Under the pieces are notes generated by a model. It had not been told where the DNA came from, made no database searches, and worked only from the letters and a program-made list of their open reading frames with translations. Below, in pieces: positions 1-8,727 of a stretch of 15,809 nucleotides of DNA. This DNA is from JBBDNC01 sp040877875 (lineage in GTDB: Bacteria > Bacteroidota > Rhodothermia > Balneolales > Balneolaceae): positions 1 to 15,809 of the forward strand of contig JBBDNC010000142.1 of assembly GCA_040877875.1 (NCBI GenBank). The letters are read 5' to 3'. A program made the translations under genes and the position numbers. How positions within the stretch are numbered: position 1 is the first letter of the stretch; every line of letters begins with the position of its first letter.

Positions 1-121
1 GATTTCAACCGACCGATAACGCAGGCATTGGGCAAAAGACCGGTTGTGCAAAGCCGTCAATAAATGTAAAGTAATTAAGTATGGTTATTCGGAATCCGTT
101 ACAGGTTATAGAGAACTCTAC

Positions 122-159
122 TGACATCTCCAAATCCAAACGGGATCGGCCAGATGTCA
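122..159 (+). promoter_or_regulatory. Stem-loop in the ilvC upstream region
   Basis: TGACATCT (122-129) pairs perfectly with AGATGTCA (152-159). Inside the loop, ATCC (134-137) can pair with GGAT (143-146), giving a two-part hairpin. There is no T-tract immediately after it, so it does not look like an intrinsic terminator. It could be a leader-RNA structure, an mRNA-stability element between operon genes, or an operator-like palindrome. The function is unknown. Confidence 0.35.
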
Positions 160-239
160 ATACCCATGTCCTTTATAACAATCGTCCGGGTACCTGAATG
201 GAATAACCGGCAATCAATAACCGATATCTCAACTGAACA

Positions 240-260
240 TTCATAATTCATAATTCATAA
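240..260 (+). repeat. Three tandem copies of TTCATAA
   Basis: Three perfect head-to-tail 7-base copies of TTCATAA lie at 240-246, 247-253 and 254-260. They end 16 bases before the ilvC start codon. The AT-rich tract may help keep the translation start unstructured, or may be a simple slippage repeat. The repeat is seen directly; any role is speculation. Confidence 0.7.
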
Positions 261-276
261 ACTAACTAAATAAAGC

Positions 277-1299
277 ATGCAAGCTAAAACCTATTATAAT
301 TCAGACGCTGACTTAAATGTCCTGTCCCAAAAAACCGTAGCCATTATCGGATATGGGAGCCAGGGCCACGCCCACGCATTGAATCTGAAGGAAAGCGGGG
401 TTGAAGTGATCGTCGGACTTCGAAGTGGCAGCTCGTCCGTCCGGGAAGCTAAAGATAAAGGATTGGCTGTCTACGAACCCGCCGAAGCCGCAAAGAGAGG
501 GGATATTGTCATGATCCTGATCCCCGACCAGTTTCAAAAGGATTTTTATGAAGAACATATCGAACCGAATCTTGAGAAAGGAAATGCCCTGGCATTTGCC
601 CATGGTTTCAATATCCATTTCGATCAGATCGTACCTCCGGAAAATGTAGATGTCTTTATGGTTGCCCCGAAAGGGCCCGGCCACCTGGTGCGCAGAGTGT
701 ATGCCGAAGGTTCCGGCGTCCCCTGTCTGTTTGCCGTTTACCAGGACTTTACCGGCACGACAAAAGATACGGCTCTTGCTTACGCCAGAGCTATCGGAGG
801 CACCCGGGCCGGAGTACTGGAGACGACTTTCGAAGAAGAAACCGAAACCGACTTGTTTGGTGAACAGGCTGTTCTCTGCGGCGGGGTTTCAGAATTGATC
901 AAGGCGGGCTTTGAAACTCTGACCGATGCCGGTTATCAACCCGAAATTGCTTATTTCGAATGTCTCCACGAATTGAAACTCATTGTAGACCTGATATATG
1001 AAGGCGGAATCGAAGGAATGTATTACTCGGTGAGTGATACCGCCGAATACGGCGGGCTGACCCGAGGTACGGATGTCATTGACGAGGAGACCCGGAAACG
1101 CTTTAAGAAAATTCTCAAGGACGTTCAAAACGGATCGTTTGCAAAAGAATGGATTGAAGAAAACAAAAAAGGAACTCCCGTATTAAACAATCTCAGACAA
1201 CAATTAGGCGATCATCAGATCGAGAAAGTTGGAAAGCAGCTCCGATCGATGATGGACTGGATTCCGCAACAGGGAAATCAACAAAAAACTGAAGCTTAA
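277..1299 (+). CDS. ilvC: Ketol-acid reductoisomerase (NADP-type, class I)
   Basis: This enzyme isomerises and reduces 2-acetolactate or 2-aceto-2-hydroxybutyrate to the dihydroxy acids of the valine/leucine and isoleucine pathways in the cytoplasm. The 340-residue length is that of class I enzymes. The N-terminal Rossmann domain has the GYGSQGHAHA loop (residues 25-34). R49, S50 and S52 follow the second strand, as in NADPH-preferring forms. The catalytic region includes H109. The C-terminal helical domain has the expected magnesium ligands D192, E196, E228 and E232. The ATG at 277 gives a normal N-terminus. The gene ends 10 bases before cimA and is the first complete gene of the branched-chain operon. 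I see no defect in it. Confidence 0.97.
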   Translation: MQAKTYYNSDADLNVLSQKTVAIIGYGSQGHAHALNLKESGVEVIVGLRSGSSSVREAKDKGLAVYEPAEAAKRGDIVMILIPDQFQKDFYEEHIEPNLEKGNALAFAHGFNIHFDQIVPPENVDVFMVAPKGPGHLVRRVYAEGSGVPCLFAVYQDFTGTTKDTALAYARAIGGTRAGVLETTFEEETETDLFGEQAVLCGGVSELIKAGFETLTDAGYQPEIAYFECLHELKLIVDLIYEGGIEGMYYSVSDTAEYGGLTRGTDVIDEETRKRFKKILKDVQNGSFAKEWIEENKKGTPVLNNLRQQLGDHQIEKVGKQLRSMMDWIPQQGNQQKTEA

Positions 1300-1309
1300 G
1301 ACTCACCCC

Positions 1310-2971
1310 ATGTCTACATCTATTCAAATATTCGATACCACTCTTCGCGACGGTACTCAGGGAGAAAAGGTTTCCTTTTCTGCCGAGGATAAAGTGCGTA
1401 TTGCCGAAAAGCTGGATCAGTTTGGAATAGATTATATCGAAGGTGGATGGCCCGGCTCGAATCCGAAAGACATGGCCTTCTTTGAGATGGTAAGGGACCG
1501 TGAGTTCAGGCACTCCAAAATTGTCGCTTTCGGCAGTACCTGCCGGGCAGGATCCCCGCCGGAAGAGGATGCCAATCTTCAGGCTTTGATTGCCGCGGAT
1601 ACCCAGGCTGTTTCCATCTTCGGTAAAACATGGCTGTTACATGTAACAGACGCCCTGAAGATTACCCCTGAAAAAAATCTGGACATCATCTCACAATCGA
1701 TATCCTACCTTAAAAAATATGGCAAGGAAGTCATTTACGACGCCGAACACTTTTTCGACGGATATAAACACGATCCTGAATATGCACTTGAAACACTGCA
1801 AAAAGCTGAAGAAGCGGGAGCGGATGTCCTGGTGCTCTGTGATACGAATGGGGGGACCCTGACTCATGAAATTACCGGGATTATTCATGAAGTAACCGGC
1901 AAGACAGGGGCAAAACTTGGAATTCATGCTCATAATGACAGTGAACTAGCGGTTGCAAACACCCTGGCAGCCGTGAACGCCGGCTGTACTCATGTCCAGG
2001 GAACGGTGAACGGTTATGGAGAACGGTGTGGAAATGCGAATTTGTGCTCGGTTATACCGAATCTTCAAATCAAACAGGACTACTCGTGTATCCCTGATGA
2101 TCAGCTTCGGAATCTCTCCATGCTTTCCCGGTTTGTCAGCGAAGTAGCCAACCTGAACCCGGACAACAAGCTGCCTTATGTGGGACGAAGTGCCTTTGCA
2201 CACAAAGGGGGGATTCATGTCAGCGCAGTGATTAAGAACGAACAGACTTACGAACATGTAACCCCTGAGTCGGTCGGAAACAATCGGCGTGTACTGGTCT
2301 CCGACCTTTCAGGAAAAAGCAATGTCAATTACAAATCGGACGAGCTGGGGATCAAACTGGACAAGAACGGCCAAAATGCTCCCCGAATAGTCCGGAAACT
2401 TAAAGAACTTGAAAATGAAGGCTATCAGTATGAAGCGGCAGAAGCTTCATTTGAACTGATGGTAAAGAAAATCACGGAACAGGGAGCTGACTTCTTCACC
2501 CTTGAAGGGTTCAGGGTAATTGTAGAGAAGAATACCACCGGCGAAAGCCGTGCCGAAGCAACGATACGTATCAATGTGAACGGCCGGATCGAACACAGTG
2601 CCGCTGAAGGAAGCGGCCCGGTTCACGCCCTGGATCAGGCACTGCGTAAAGCTCTCATTAAGTTCTATCCGAAGATCGCCGATATTCAATTACAAGACTA
2701 CAAGGTAAGGGTCCTGAATGGAAAAGAAGGCACCCATTCCGGCGTCCGGGTGCTGATTGATTCCGGATTAGACACCCAGTCATGGGGGACTGTCGGCGTC
2801 TCGAAAAACATTATTGAAGCAAGCTGGCAAGCATTAAGCGACAGTATAAACTATTACCTGTTGCATAATGAATCCCCGAACCCCGAACCGGTCGAAGATC
2901 AACCGGATAAAACTAAAAATGAACCCGATTCTGAAGCCTCTGTAAAAACCGATCCACATTCAAACGGATAG
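1310..2971 (+). CDS. cimA: (R)-citramalate synthase
   Basis: CimA condenses acetyl-CoA with pyruvate to give (R)-citramalate, which leads to 2-oxobutyrate and isoleucine without threonine deaminase. The 553-residue protein starts with the HMGL-like TIM barrel: FDTTLRDG at residues 8-15, with R13 and D14 for catalysis and metal binding. The metal-binding HAHND follows at 206-210, and NGYGERCGNA just after. The GGWPGSNPKD stretch and 'FGST' region are characteristic of CimA rather than LeuA. Roughly residues 390-520 form a LeuA-type dimerisation/allosteric domain, the usual site of isoleucine feedback. The last 30 or so residues are an acidic, proline-rich tail that looks disordered. The start lies 10 bases after ilvC. 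An isopropylmalate synthase paralogue is less likely because leuA follows directly. Confidence 0.93.
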   Translation: MSTSIQIFDTTLRDGTQGEKVSFSAEDKVRIAEKLDQFGIDYIEGGWPGSNPKDMAFFEMVRDREFRHSKIVAFGSTCRAGSPPEEDANLQALIAADTQAVSIFGKTWLLHVTDALKITPEKNLDIISQSISYLKKYGKEVIYDAEHFFDGYKHDPEYALETLQKAEEAGADVLVLCDTNGGTLTHEITGIIHEVTGKTGAKLGIHAHNDSELAVANTLAAVNAGCTHVQGTVNGYGERCGNANLCSVIPNLQIKQDYSCIPDDQLRNLSMLSRFVSEVANLNPDNKLPYVGRSAFAHKGGIHVSAVIKNEQTYEHVTPESVGNNRRVLVSDLSGKSNVNYKSDELGIKLDKNGQNAPRIVRKLKELENEGYQYEAAEASFELMVKKITEQGADFFTLEGFRVIVEKNTTGESRAEATIRINVNGRIEHSAAEGSGPVHALDQALRKALIKFYPKIADIQLQDYKVRVLNGKEGTHSGVRVLIDSGLDTQSWGTVGVSKNIIEASWQALSDSINYYLLHNESPNPEPVEDQPDKTKNEPDSEASVKTDPHSNG

Positions 2972-3055
2972 GGCGTCATCGAGCCGGAACACAAATGAAC
3001 AGATGAATTTAACCGATTGCAACGTTATACAAAATAGAAATCAACACTGAAGCTC

Positions 3056-4252
3056 ATGGAAAATCAAATCACAATATTCGATACGACCCTTCGAGATGGA
3101 GAACAATCGCCCGGATTCAGCATGAATCAATCCGAGAAACTGCGGCTGGCTCTTCAACTTGAACGTCTGCAGGTGGATGTGATTGAAGCCGGATTTCCCA
3201 TTGCTTCGGAAGGTGATTTCAATACGATCAGGGAAATTGGCAAGCAGGTGAAATCCTGCAAGATCGCAGCCCTGGCACGAACCAAACAGGAAGATATCCG
3301 GAAAGCGGCTGAATCCCTGGAATATGCCGTAAAACCCCGTATCCATACGTTTATTGCCACTTCGGATATCCATATGAAATACAAACTCAAGTTAGAACGG
3401 GAAGAGGTCCTCGAGGCTGCTGTAAAGGGAGTTGAGCTTGCCAAATCCTATTGCGATGAAGTGGAATTTTCAGCCGAAGATGCTTCCCGCAGTGATCCTG
3501 AATTTTTGTATCAGATTTTTGAAGCTGTCATTGATGCCGGAGCACAAATTATCAATGTGCCGGATACGGTGGGGTATGCGCTGCCCTGGGAGTACGGGGA
3601 GTTGATTGGCAATATTCGAAAAAATGTACCGAACATTGATCGTGCGGATATCAGCGTACACTGTCATAACGATCTCGGCCTCGCCGTCGCAAATTCACTG
3701 ATGGCCGTCCGGAAGGGTGCAACACAGATTGAATGTACAATTAATGGAATTGGCGAACGTGCCGGAAATGCTTCGCTGGAAGAGATTGTCATGGCGATGA
3801 CCACCCGGAAGAGTGATTTCAACATGACAACGAATATCAAGTCGGAGGAGATCTATACCTCCAGCAGAATTTTGGCTGAAATCACAAATAACTCCGTTCA
3901 ACCCAATAAAGCCATTGTGGGAGCCAATGCATTTGCCCATGAAGCGGGCATCCATCAGCATGGGGTGCTGAATAACCCGCTTACCTATGAGATTATGACC
4001 CCGGAATCCGTTGGGCTTACGTGCAACCGAATTGTTCTTGGAAAACACTCCGGCCGGTTTGCCCTGGGTAAAAAACTTGAAAATCTCGGCTACAAGTTGG
4101 GCAAGGAGGAACTGAATCAAATTTATGCGCGGTTCACCCACCTTGCCGATGACAAGAAAGTGATCACCGATAATGACCTGATGTTCCTGATGGACGAGAT
4201 ATTTCCATACAAACAGGTATCCGGTGATTCAACCGTATCCAGACCTCAGTAA
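3056..4252 (+). CDS. leuA: 2-isopropylmalate synthase, short form without the C-terminal regulatory domain
   Basis: LeuA condenses acetyl-CoA with 2-oxoisovalerate, the first committed step to leucine. The barrel begins with FDTTLRDGEQSPG (residues 8-20), the isopropylmalate/homocitrate synthase signature. The metal ligands are H202 and H204 in HCHNDLGLAVANS, and NGIGERAGNASLEE follows. The linker subdomain (GANAFAHEAGIHQHG and GKHSGR) is present. At 398 residues the protein then stops, whereas E. coli-type LeuA has about 120 further residues forming the leucine-binding domain. This short architecture also occurs in homocitrate synthases, but the position between cimA and leuCDB makes isopropylmalate synthase the best call. 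The gap from cimA is 84 bases. Confidence 0.88.
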   Translation: MENQITIFDTTLRDGEQSPGFSMNQSEKLRLALQLERLQVDVIEAGFPIASEGDFNTIREIGKQVKSCKIAALARTKQEDIRKAAESLEYAVKPRIHTFIATSDIHMKYKLKLEREEVLEAAVKGVELAKSYCDEVEFSAEDASRSDPEFLYQIFEAVIDAGAQIINVPDTVGYALPWEYGELIGNIRKNVPNIDRADISVHCHNDLGLAVANSLMAVRKGATQIECTINGIGERAGNASLEEIVMAMTTRKSDFNMTTNIKSEEIYTSSRILAEITNNSVQPNKAIVGANAFAHEAGIHQHGVLNNPLTYEIMTPESVGLTCNRIVLGKHSGRFALGKKLENLGYKLGKEELNQIYARFTHLADDKKVITDNDLMFLMDEIFPYKQVSGDSTVSRPQ

Positions 4253-4395
4253 TTATAAAATATAACGATCCATGAATATCCGCCGGTGGTTGGATACAAA
4301 TGTTTATGAATGCGGATCCAGCTTATATGCAGAAGAAGTAACAACAGAAGAATACAGTCATAACAATCGAAAATCTTAAAATACCTATCAATCCA

Positions 4396-5709
4396 ATGGG
4401 AATGACCTTAACTGAAAAAATTCTGGCCAACCACAGTGGAGAGAAATCCGTGAAGCCCGGCGATAACGTCTGGGTAGATGTGGATGTCCTGATGACACAC
4501 GATGTATGTGGCCCGCCGGCCATTTCGATTTTTGAAAAACAATTCGGAGAGAATGCCAAAGTCTGGGACAAAGACAAAATGGTCATTATTCCGGATCACT
4601 ATATTTTCACAAAAGACAAATATGCCAACCGGAATGTGGATGTTCTCCGCGCTTTTGCAGCCAGCCAGGATCTGCCGCATTATTATGACGTGGGCACGGA
4701 CCGCTATAAGGGAGTTTGCCATATCGCCCTTCCGGAAGAAGGATTTACCCGGCCTGGCGAAGTCCTGTTCGGAACCGACTCCCATACGTGTACAGCCGGG
4801 GCATTCGGCCAGTTTGCAACGGGAATCGGCAATACCGATGCCGCCTTTATTATGGGGACCGGAAAGTTATGGGTCAAAGTACCGGAAACGATGCGGTTTA
4901 TCTTTGAAGGCGATAAACTCCCCCCCTACCTGATGGCGAAGGACATTATTCTTCAAATTATCGGGGATATCGGGGTGGACGGTGCCACCTACCGGACGAT
5001 GGAATTTGCCGGCCCCGGGATCAAAGCCCTGACACTTGAAGACCGGATGACCATAACCAATATGGTGATTGAGGCAGGAGGAAAAAACGGAGTTGTGGAA
5101 CCGGATGAATTGACGGAAGAGTATGTGCGAAAGCGTACCGACAAACCCTTTACACCGGTTTACAGTGACCCGGATGCCAAATATCACAGTGTCCGCCATT
5201 ATAACCTTGAAGAACTGGTGCCCATGGTGGCAAAGCCACACAGCCCGGACAACAAGGCCAAAGCTTATGAATTGGAAGGCACACCCCTTACGCGGGCCTA
5301 TATCGGCTCCTGTACCGGAGGGAAACTTTCCGACTTTGTAGCAGCCGCTGAAATCATCGATGGCAATACGTTGAAACTGGATACCTATATCGTTCCGGCC
5401 ACGACGGAAATAGCCCGGGGCATGGAGACCGAAAAGGTGAATGGCAAACCCCTGATCGAGATATTTAAAGAGGCCGGGTGCAAAATCGGAAGAGCTTCCT
5501 GTGCAGCCTGTCTCGGCGGACCCGAAGATACCTTCGGCAGGTTGAACAGCGACGAAGTATGTATTTCATCCACCAATCGTAACTATCCGGGCCGTATGGG
5601 GTCCAAGCAAGCCCAGGTATATCTTGCCTCCCCCTATACGGTAGCGGCATCCGCGATTACAGGAAAAATCACAGATCCGAGGGTGTTTATCCAGGAAACG
5701 ATTATCTGA
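4396..5709 (+). CDS. leuC: 3-isopropylmalate dehydratase, large (Fe-S) subunit
   Basis: This is the large subunit of the aconitase-family enzyme that interconverts 2- and 3-isopropylmalate. With a citramalate pathway present, it probably also converts citramalate to 3-methylmalate. The three cluster cysteines are visible: C306 in GSCTGGK, and C369 and C372 in ASCAACLGGP. The substrate-loop stretch FGTDSHTCTAGAFG is intact. At 437 residues it matches the shorter LeuC/HacA type common in archaea and many bacteria, not the roughly 470-residue E. coli form. The short LeuD partner downstream agrees with this. A second in-frame ATG two codons later (4402) could also be the start. A 210-base gap follows before leuD. 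Confidence 0.94.
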   Translation: MGMTLTEKILANHSGEKSVKPGDNVWVDVDVLMTHDVCGPPAISIFEKQFGENAKVWDKDKMVIIPDHYIFTKDKYANRNVDVLRAFAASQDLPHYYDVGTDRYKGVCHIALPEEGFTRPGEVLFGTDSHTCTAGAFGQFATGIGNTDAAFIMGTGKLWVKVPETMRFIFEGDKLPPYLMAKDIILQIIGDIGVDGATYRTMEFAGPGIKALTLEDRMTITNMVIEAGGKNGVVEPDELTEEYVRKRTDKPFTPVYSDPDAKYHSVRHYNLEELVPMVAKPHSPDNKAKAYELEGTPLTRAYIGSCTGGKLSDFVAAAEIIDGNTLKLDTYIVPATTEIARGMETEKVNGKPLIEIFKEAGCKIGRASCAACLGGPEDTFGRLNSDEVCISSTNRNYPGRMGSKQAQVYLASPYTVAASAITGKITDPRVFIQETII

Positions 5710-5746
5710 GTGGAATGCAATGGCAGAGGCGTAACAAAGAAGTGAG

Positions 5747-5862
5747 AAGGCAGATACGGAAAATGGAATCAGGCATTTTATATATAGACGACGAATTAAC
5801 AACAGGTCGTTTTGGCCTTTCATTTTAGCAGTTAACTCTGAATGATTGAATCCATCTGCCTT
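5747..5862. repeat. Imperfect inverted repeat in the leuC-leuD gap
   Basis: AAGGCAGAT (5747-5755) is matched by ATCTGCCTT (5854-5862). One G-T and one A-T pair extend it outward, and the GGAATC / GATTGAATCC stretches give an imperfect inward extension. Nested inside, ACGAC (5788-5792) can pair with GTCGT (5806-5810). The block fills much of the 210-base space (5710-5919) between two genes whose products are subunits of one enzyme, in an operon with otherwise shorter gaps. It could be a degenerate small mobile repeat or an intra-operon RNA processing or stability element. I found no coding sequence in this gap. Confidence 0.45.
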
Positions 5863-5919
5863 TTGCGTTCTGTCTTGTAATAACCGAATTATAATGTGAA
5901 CCGAAGCAAATAACTAAAC

Positions 5920-6474
5920 ATGATTAAAGGAAAAGCCTTCGTATTGGGCAAAAATATTGATACGGATCAGATCATACCGGCCGCACATTTGGTATATAGC
6001 CTGGATGATCCGGAAGAGCGAAAATTTTATGGCCGTTATGCTCTCTCGGGTGTACCGGATGCCGAGTCCGGACTACCGGAAGGTGGAATTCCGCTTGTAA
6101 AAAAAGAACAGTTTGAAAGTGAATTCAGCATCATTGTCGGTGGGCCGAATTTTGGCTGTGGGTCTTCCCGGGAGCATGCTCCGGCAGCTCTGAAGATTGC
6201 GGGAATCGAAGCAATTATATCCCCCACTTATGCCCGAATATTTTACCGCAACTCGGTAGACGGCGGATTTCTCATTCCTTATGAAAGTTTTGAAGATCTG
6301 AGCAATAAAGTTCAAACTTACGATGAGCTGGAGATCGACCCGGAAGAACATGTGGTCCGGAATCTCACACAGAATGAAAACTATGATATCAAGCCTCTCG
6401 GAAGTGTGGCCGAAATCGTACAATCCGGTGGGATATTTGAATATGCACGCAAACACGGGATGATGCCATCATGA
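5920..6474 (+). CDS. leuD: 3-isopropylmalate dehydratase, small subunit
   Basis: This is the swivel-domain subunit that completes the LeuC active site. The 184-residue protein has the family signatures GKNIDTDQIIPA (from about residue 9) and GPNFGCGSSREHAP in the middle, followed by ISPTYARIFYRNSVDGG. It is of the shorter LeuD type, in keeping with the LeuC type here. The stop codon overlaps the leuB start (ATGA at 6471-6474), so the two are probably translationally coupled. Separation from leuC by a structured gap is unusual, and initiation here may be independent. Confidence 0.94.
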   Translation: MIKGKAFVLGKNIDTDQIIPAAHLVYSLDDPEERKFYGRYALSGVPDAESGLPEGGIPLVKKEQFESEFSIIVGGPNFGCGSSREHAPAALKIAGIEAIISPTYARIFYRNSVDGGFLIPYESFEDLSNKVQTYDELEIDPEEHVVRNLTQNENYDIKPLGSVAEIVQSGGIFEYARKHGMMPS

Positions 6475-7580
6475 AACATTTTAATATTGTGACTCTGCCC
6501 GGCGATGGAATTGGCCCTGAAGTTACTTCTGCAGCCGTCCGGATCCTTGAATCTGTTTGTGGTAAATATGACGTGTCGCTTGAAATCAGCGAACACAAGA
6601 TCGGAGGCGTCAGTTATGAAACATTCGGCACACCGATCACAGAAGAGGCCCTTGAAGATTGTAAAAAATCTGACGGCGTGCTGCTGGGAGCGGTCGGCGG
6701 ACCCAAATGGGATACACTCGACAAGGATTTGAGGCCTGAGGCTGCCTTGCTTCGATTGAGAAAGGAACTCGGAGTCTATGCCAACCTCCGCCCTGTCTTT
6801 GTACACAAGGTCCTTAGAAGTGCTTCCAGCCTGAAAGAACACGTTCTTGAAGGAGTCAACATTTTGATTGTCCGGGAATTGACCGGCGGCATTTACTTTG
6901 GCCGGCCCAGGTATACTCAAGAAGAAGACGGAATTACTTTTTCCGTGGATACCCTGCGATACAGTGTTCCCGAAATAGAACGGGTCGCACACAAAGCATT
7001 TGAAGCAGCCGCCAAACGATCTTCTAAAATCTGTTCGGTCGACAAGGCAAATGTTCTCGAAAGTTCCCGGCTCTGGCGAAAAACAGTAAACCGAGTCGCA
7101 GGGGATTACCCTGAAATCACTCTCGAACATATGCTGGTTGACAACTGTGCCATGCAGTTAGTCCGGCATCCCAAACAGTTTGATGTAATACTAACCGGCA
7201 ATCTCTTCGGAGACATTCTGAGCGATGAAGCTGCTATGCTCACCGGTTCGATCGGCATGCTGCCGTCAGCCAGCCTGGGCGACGGTATCGGACTCTATGA
7301 GCCCGTGCACGGCTCAGCTCCGGACATTGCCGGGCAGAATATTGCCAACCCGCTGGCAGCCATTGCCTCCGTTGCTCTGATGTGCCGGTATTCGCTGGGA
7401 CTCGAAGAGGCAGCCGAAGAAATTGAATCGGCTATTTCAGAATTTCTTGCCGCAGGATACCGGACGGCAGATATATTTTCACAACAAAATAAGAATGAAA
7501 CACTGCTTGGAACCCGGGAGACCGGAGAAAGGATCCATGAAATTCTACACCAAAAACAGGAACCCACACTGAAAGACTAA
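6471..7580 (+). CDS. leuB: 3-isopropylmalate dehydrogenase
   Basis: LeuB oxidatively decarboxylates 3-isopropylmalate to 2-oxoisocaproate using NAD+. It probably also converts 3-methylmalate to 2-oxobutyrate for the CimA route. The 369-residue protein starts with LPGDGIGPEV. It carries the substrate-binding arginine region (LRKELGVYANLRP, then VRELTGGIYFG). The isocitrate/isopropylmalate dehydrogenase signature NLFGDILSDEAA is followed by GSIGMLPSASLG and EPVHGSAPDIAGQNIANP. The length and order are typical of bacterial LeuB. The start overlaps leuD by four bases and the stop overlaps ilvE by one (TAATG at 7578-7582). Confidence 0.96.
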   Translation: MKHFNIVTLPGDGIGPEVTSAAVRILESVCGKYDVSLEISEHKIGGVSYETFGTPITEEALEDCKKSDGVLLGAVGGPKWDTLDKDLRPEAALLRLRKELGVYANLRPVFVHKVLRSASSLKEHVLEGVNILIVRELTGGIYFGRPRYTQEEDGITFSVDTLRYSVPEIERVAHKAFEAAAKRSSKICSVDKANVLESSRLWRKTVNRVAGDYPEITLEHMLVDNCAMQLVRHPKQFDVILTGNLFGDILSDEAAMLTGSIGMLPSASLGDGIGLYEPVHGSAPDIAGQNIANPLAAIASVALMCRYSLGLEEAAEEIESAISEFLAAGYRTADIFSQQNKNETLLGTRETGERIHEILHQKQEPTLKD

Positions 7581-8707
7581 TGTCAGTTACATCCACTGAA
7601 ACGGAAAATAATCCCGATTTACAAACCCTGTATGATCAAATAGAGATCCGGCAGGTGGTAGAAAGCCGTCTTGAAACCGTTAACCTGGAGGATCCGGGTT
7701 TCGGTACAGTATTTTCCGACCATATGGCCGTCATTGAATACAGTGAACGCGATCACCGGTGGAGAACTCCACGGATCACGCCTTATGACGACTTCAGTTG
7801 TCCCCCCGCTTTAATTGCCCTTCATTACGGACAATCCGTTTTTGACGGAATGAAAGCGTTTACAACGGCTCGTAATTCTATTGAACTGTTTCGGCCCGAC
7901 ATGCACATTGGCCGGCTGAACCGGTCCTGCCGCCGGCTTTGTATCCCGGAATTAGACAGCGAAGTTTTCCTGAAAACCCTGCGAACCCTGATTCATCTCG
8001 ATCAAGAATGGGTACCCGTCAAACGAGGCAACGCACTTTATATACGCCCGCTTATTTTCGGAACCGATGCAAATCTGGGAGTACGCCCTTCAAAAAAATA
8101 CACTTGTCTGATCATGACCTCTCCGGTAGGCGCTTATTACAAGGAGGGAATTAACCCGGTCAGCCTTACAACAAATCCTGATTATGTACGGGCAGCCCGG
8201 GGCGGAGCCGGAGCAGCCAAAACCTCCGGTAATTACGGATCCACCCTGCTCCCGGCGCAAAAAGCCAAAGAAGAGGGCTATACTCAAATTCTCTGGCTGG
8301 ATGCCAGGGAGTACAAATATGTGGAAGAAGTCGGCACTATGAATATCTTTTTCAAATTCAAAGACAAACTGGTCACCCCGCCGGCCGAAGGGACGATTCT
8401 ACCGGGCGTTATCAGGGATTCGGTTATTCAGATGGCTCGCAACTGGGGAATTCCGGTAGAAGAACGCCGTATATCCATTGACGAAGTGTTTGAGGCTCAT
8501 GCCGAGGGTACGCTTCAGGAAATCTTTGGAAGTGGAACCGCGGCTGTCATTTCGCCGGTCGGGAAAATAGCACATAAAGGCCGGACCCTCGAAACAGATA
8601 TGAAGCAACCCGGCACATTTACAAAAAAAATGTACGATGCGATTACTGCGATCCAGTATGGCGAGCAAAAAGATCCTTTCTCATGGATGCTGCCCGTTGT
8701 GGATTGA
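7580..8707 (+). CDS. ilvE: Branched-chain amino acid aminotransferase
   Basis: IlvE is a PLP enzyme of fold type IV that transfers an amino group from glutamate to the 2-oxo acids of valine, leucine and isoleucine. The 375-residue protein has FHYGQ-like ALHYGQSVFDGMKAF near residue 80, and R-rich RLNRSCRRL after it. K214 in AAKTSGNYGSTLL is the PLP-binding lysine. EVGTMNIFFKF and GSGTAAVISPVG match the longer (eukaryote-like, TIGR01123-type) bacterial group rather than E. coli IlvE. About 30 residues precede the conserved FSDHM region, so translation could begin later. However, the TAATG overlap with leuB favours this start. It is the last operon gene, with a strong terminator 20 bases on. 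Confidence 0.95.
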   Translation: MSVTSTETENNPDLQTLYDQIEIRQVVESRLETVNLEDPGFGTVFSDHMAVIEYSERDHRWRTPRITPYDDFSCPPALIALHYGQSVFDGMKAFTTARNSIELFRPDMHIGRLNRSCRRLCIPELDSEVFLKTLRTLIHLDQEWVPVKRGNALYIRPLIFGTDANLGVRPSKKYTCLIMTSPVGAYYKEGINPVSLTTNPDYVRAARGGAGAAKTSGNYGSTLLPAQKAKEEGYTQILWLDAREYKYVEEVGTMNIFFKFKDKLVTPPAEGTILPGVIRDSVIQMARNWGIPVEERRISIDEVFEAHAEGTLQEIFGSGTAAVISPVGKIAHKGRTLETDMKQPGTFTKKMYDAITAIQYGEQKDPFSWMLPVVD

Positions 8708-8727
8708 CCTCACACAAACAGGCACAT

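Larger units (their letters stand above)
1..276 (+). other. Upstream region of ilvC, with possible tail of a preceding gene
   Basis: No complete gene is visible here. Two frames stay open from the left edge: one ends with TAA at 61-63 (20 codons) and one with TAA at 72-74 (23 codons). Either could be the end of an upstream gene, possibly ilvN given the operon, but neither is long enough to recognise. The rest holds a stem-loop at 122-159 and three TTCATAA repeats at 240-260. I saw no convincing promoter box, so ilvC may be transcribed from further upstream. Confidence 0.35.

Noticed and set aside
81..197. 38-codon ORF upstream of ilvC as a possible Ile/Leu/Val leader peptide
   Set aside because: It has scattered Val, Ile and Leu but no run or enrichment of regulatory codons, and no terminator-like hairpin follows it before ilvC.
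4253..4395. leuA-leuC gap as a site of a small gene or regulatory RNA
   Set aside because: Only AT-rich sequence without a credible ORF, hairpin or promoter was seen.
6381..7130. Long minus-strand ORF (249 codons) opposite leuD/leuB
   Set aside because: It is antisense to two well-matched genes, and its residue composition (rich in Phe, Ser and Cys without motifs) is typical of a shadow frame.
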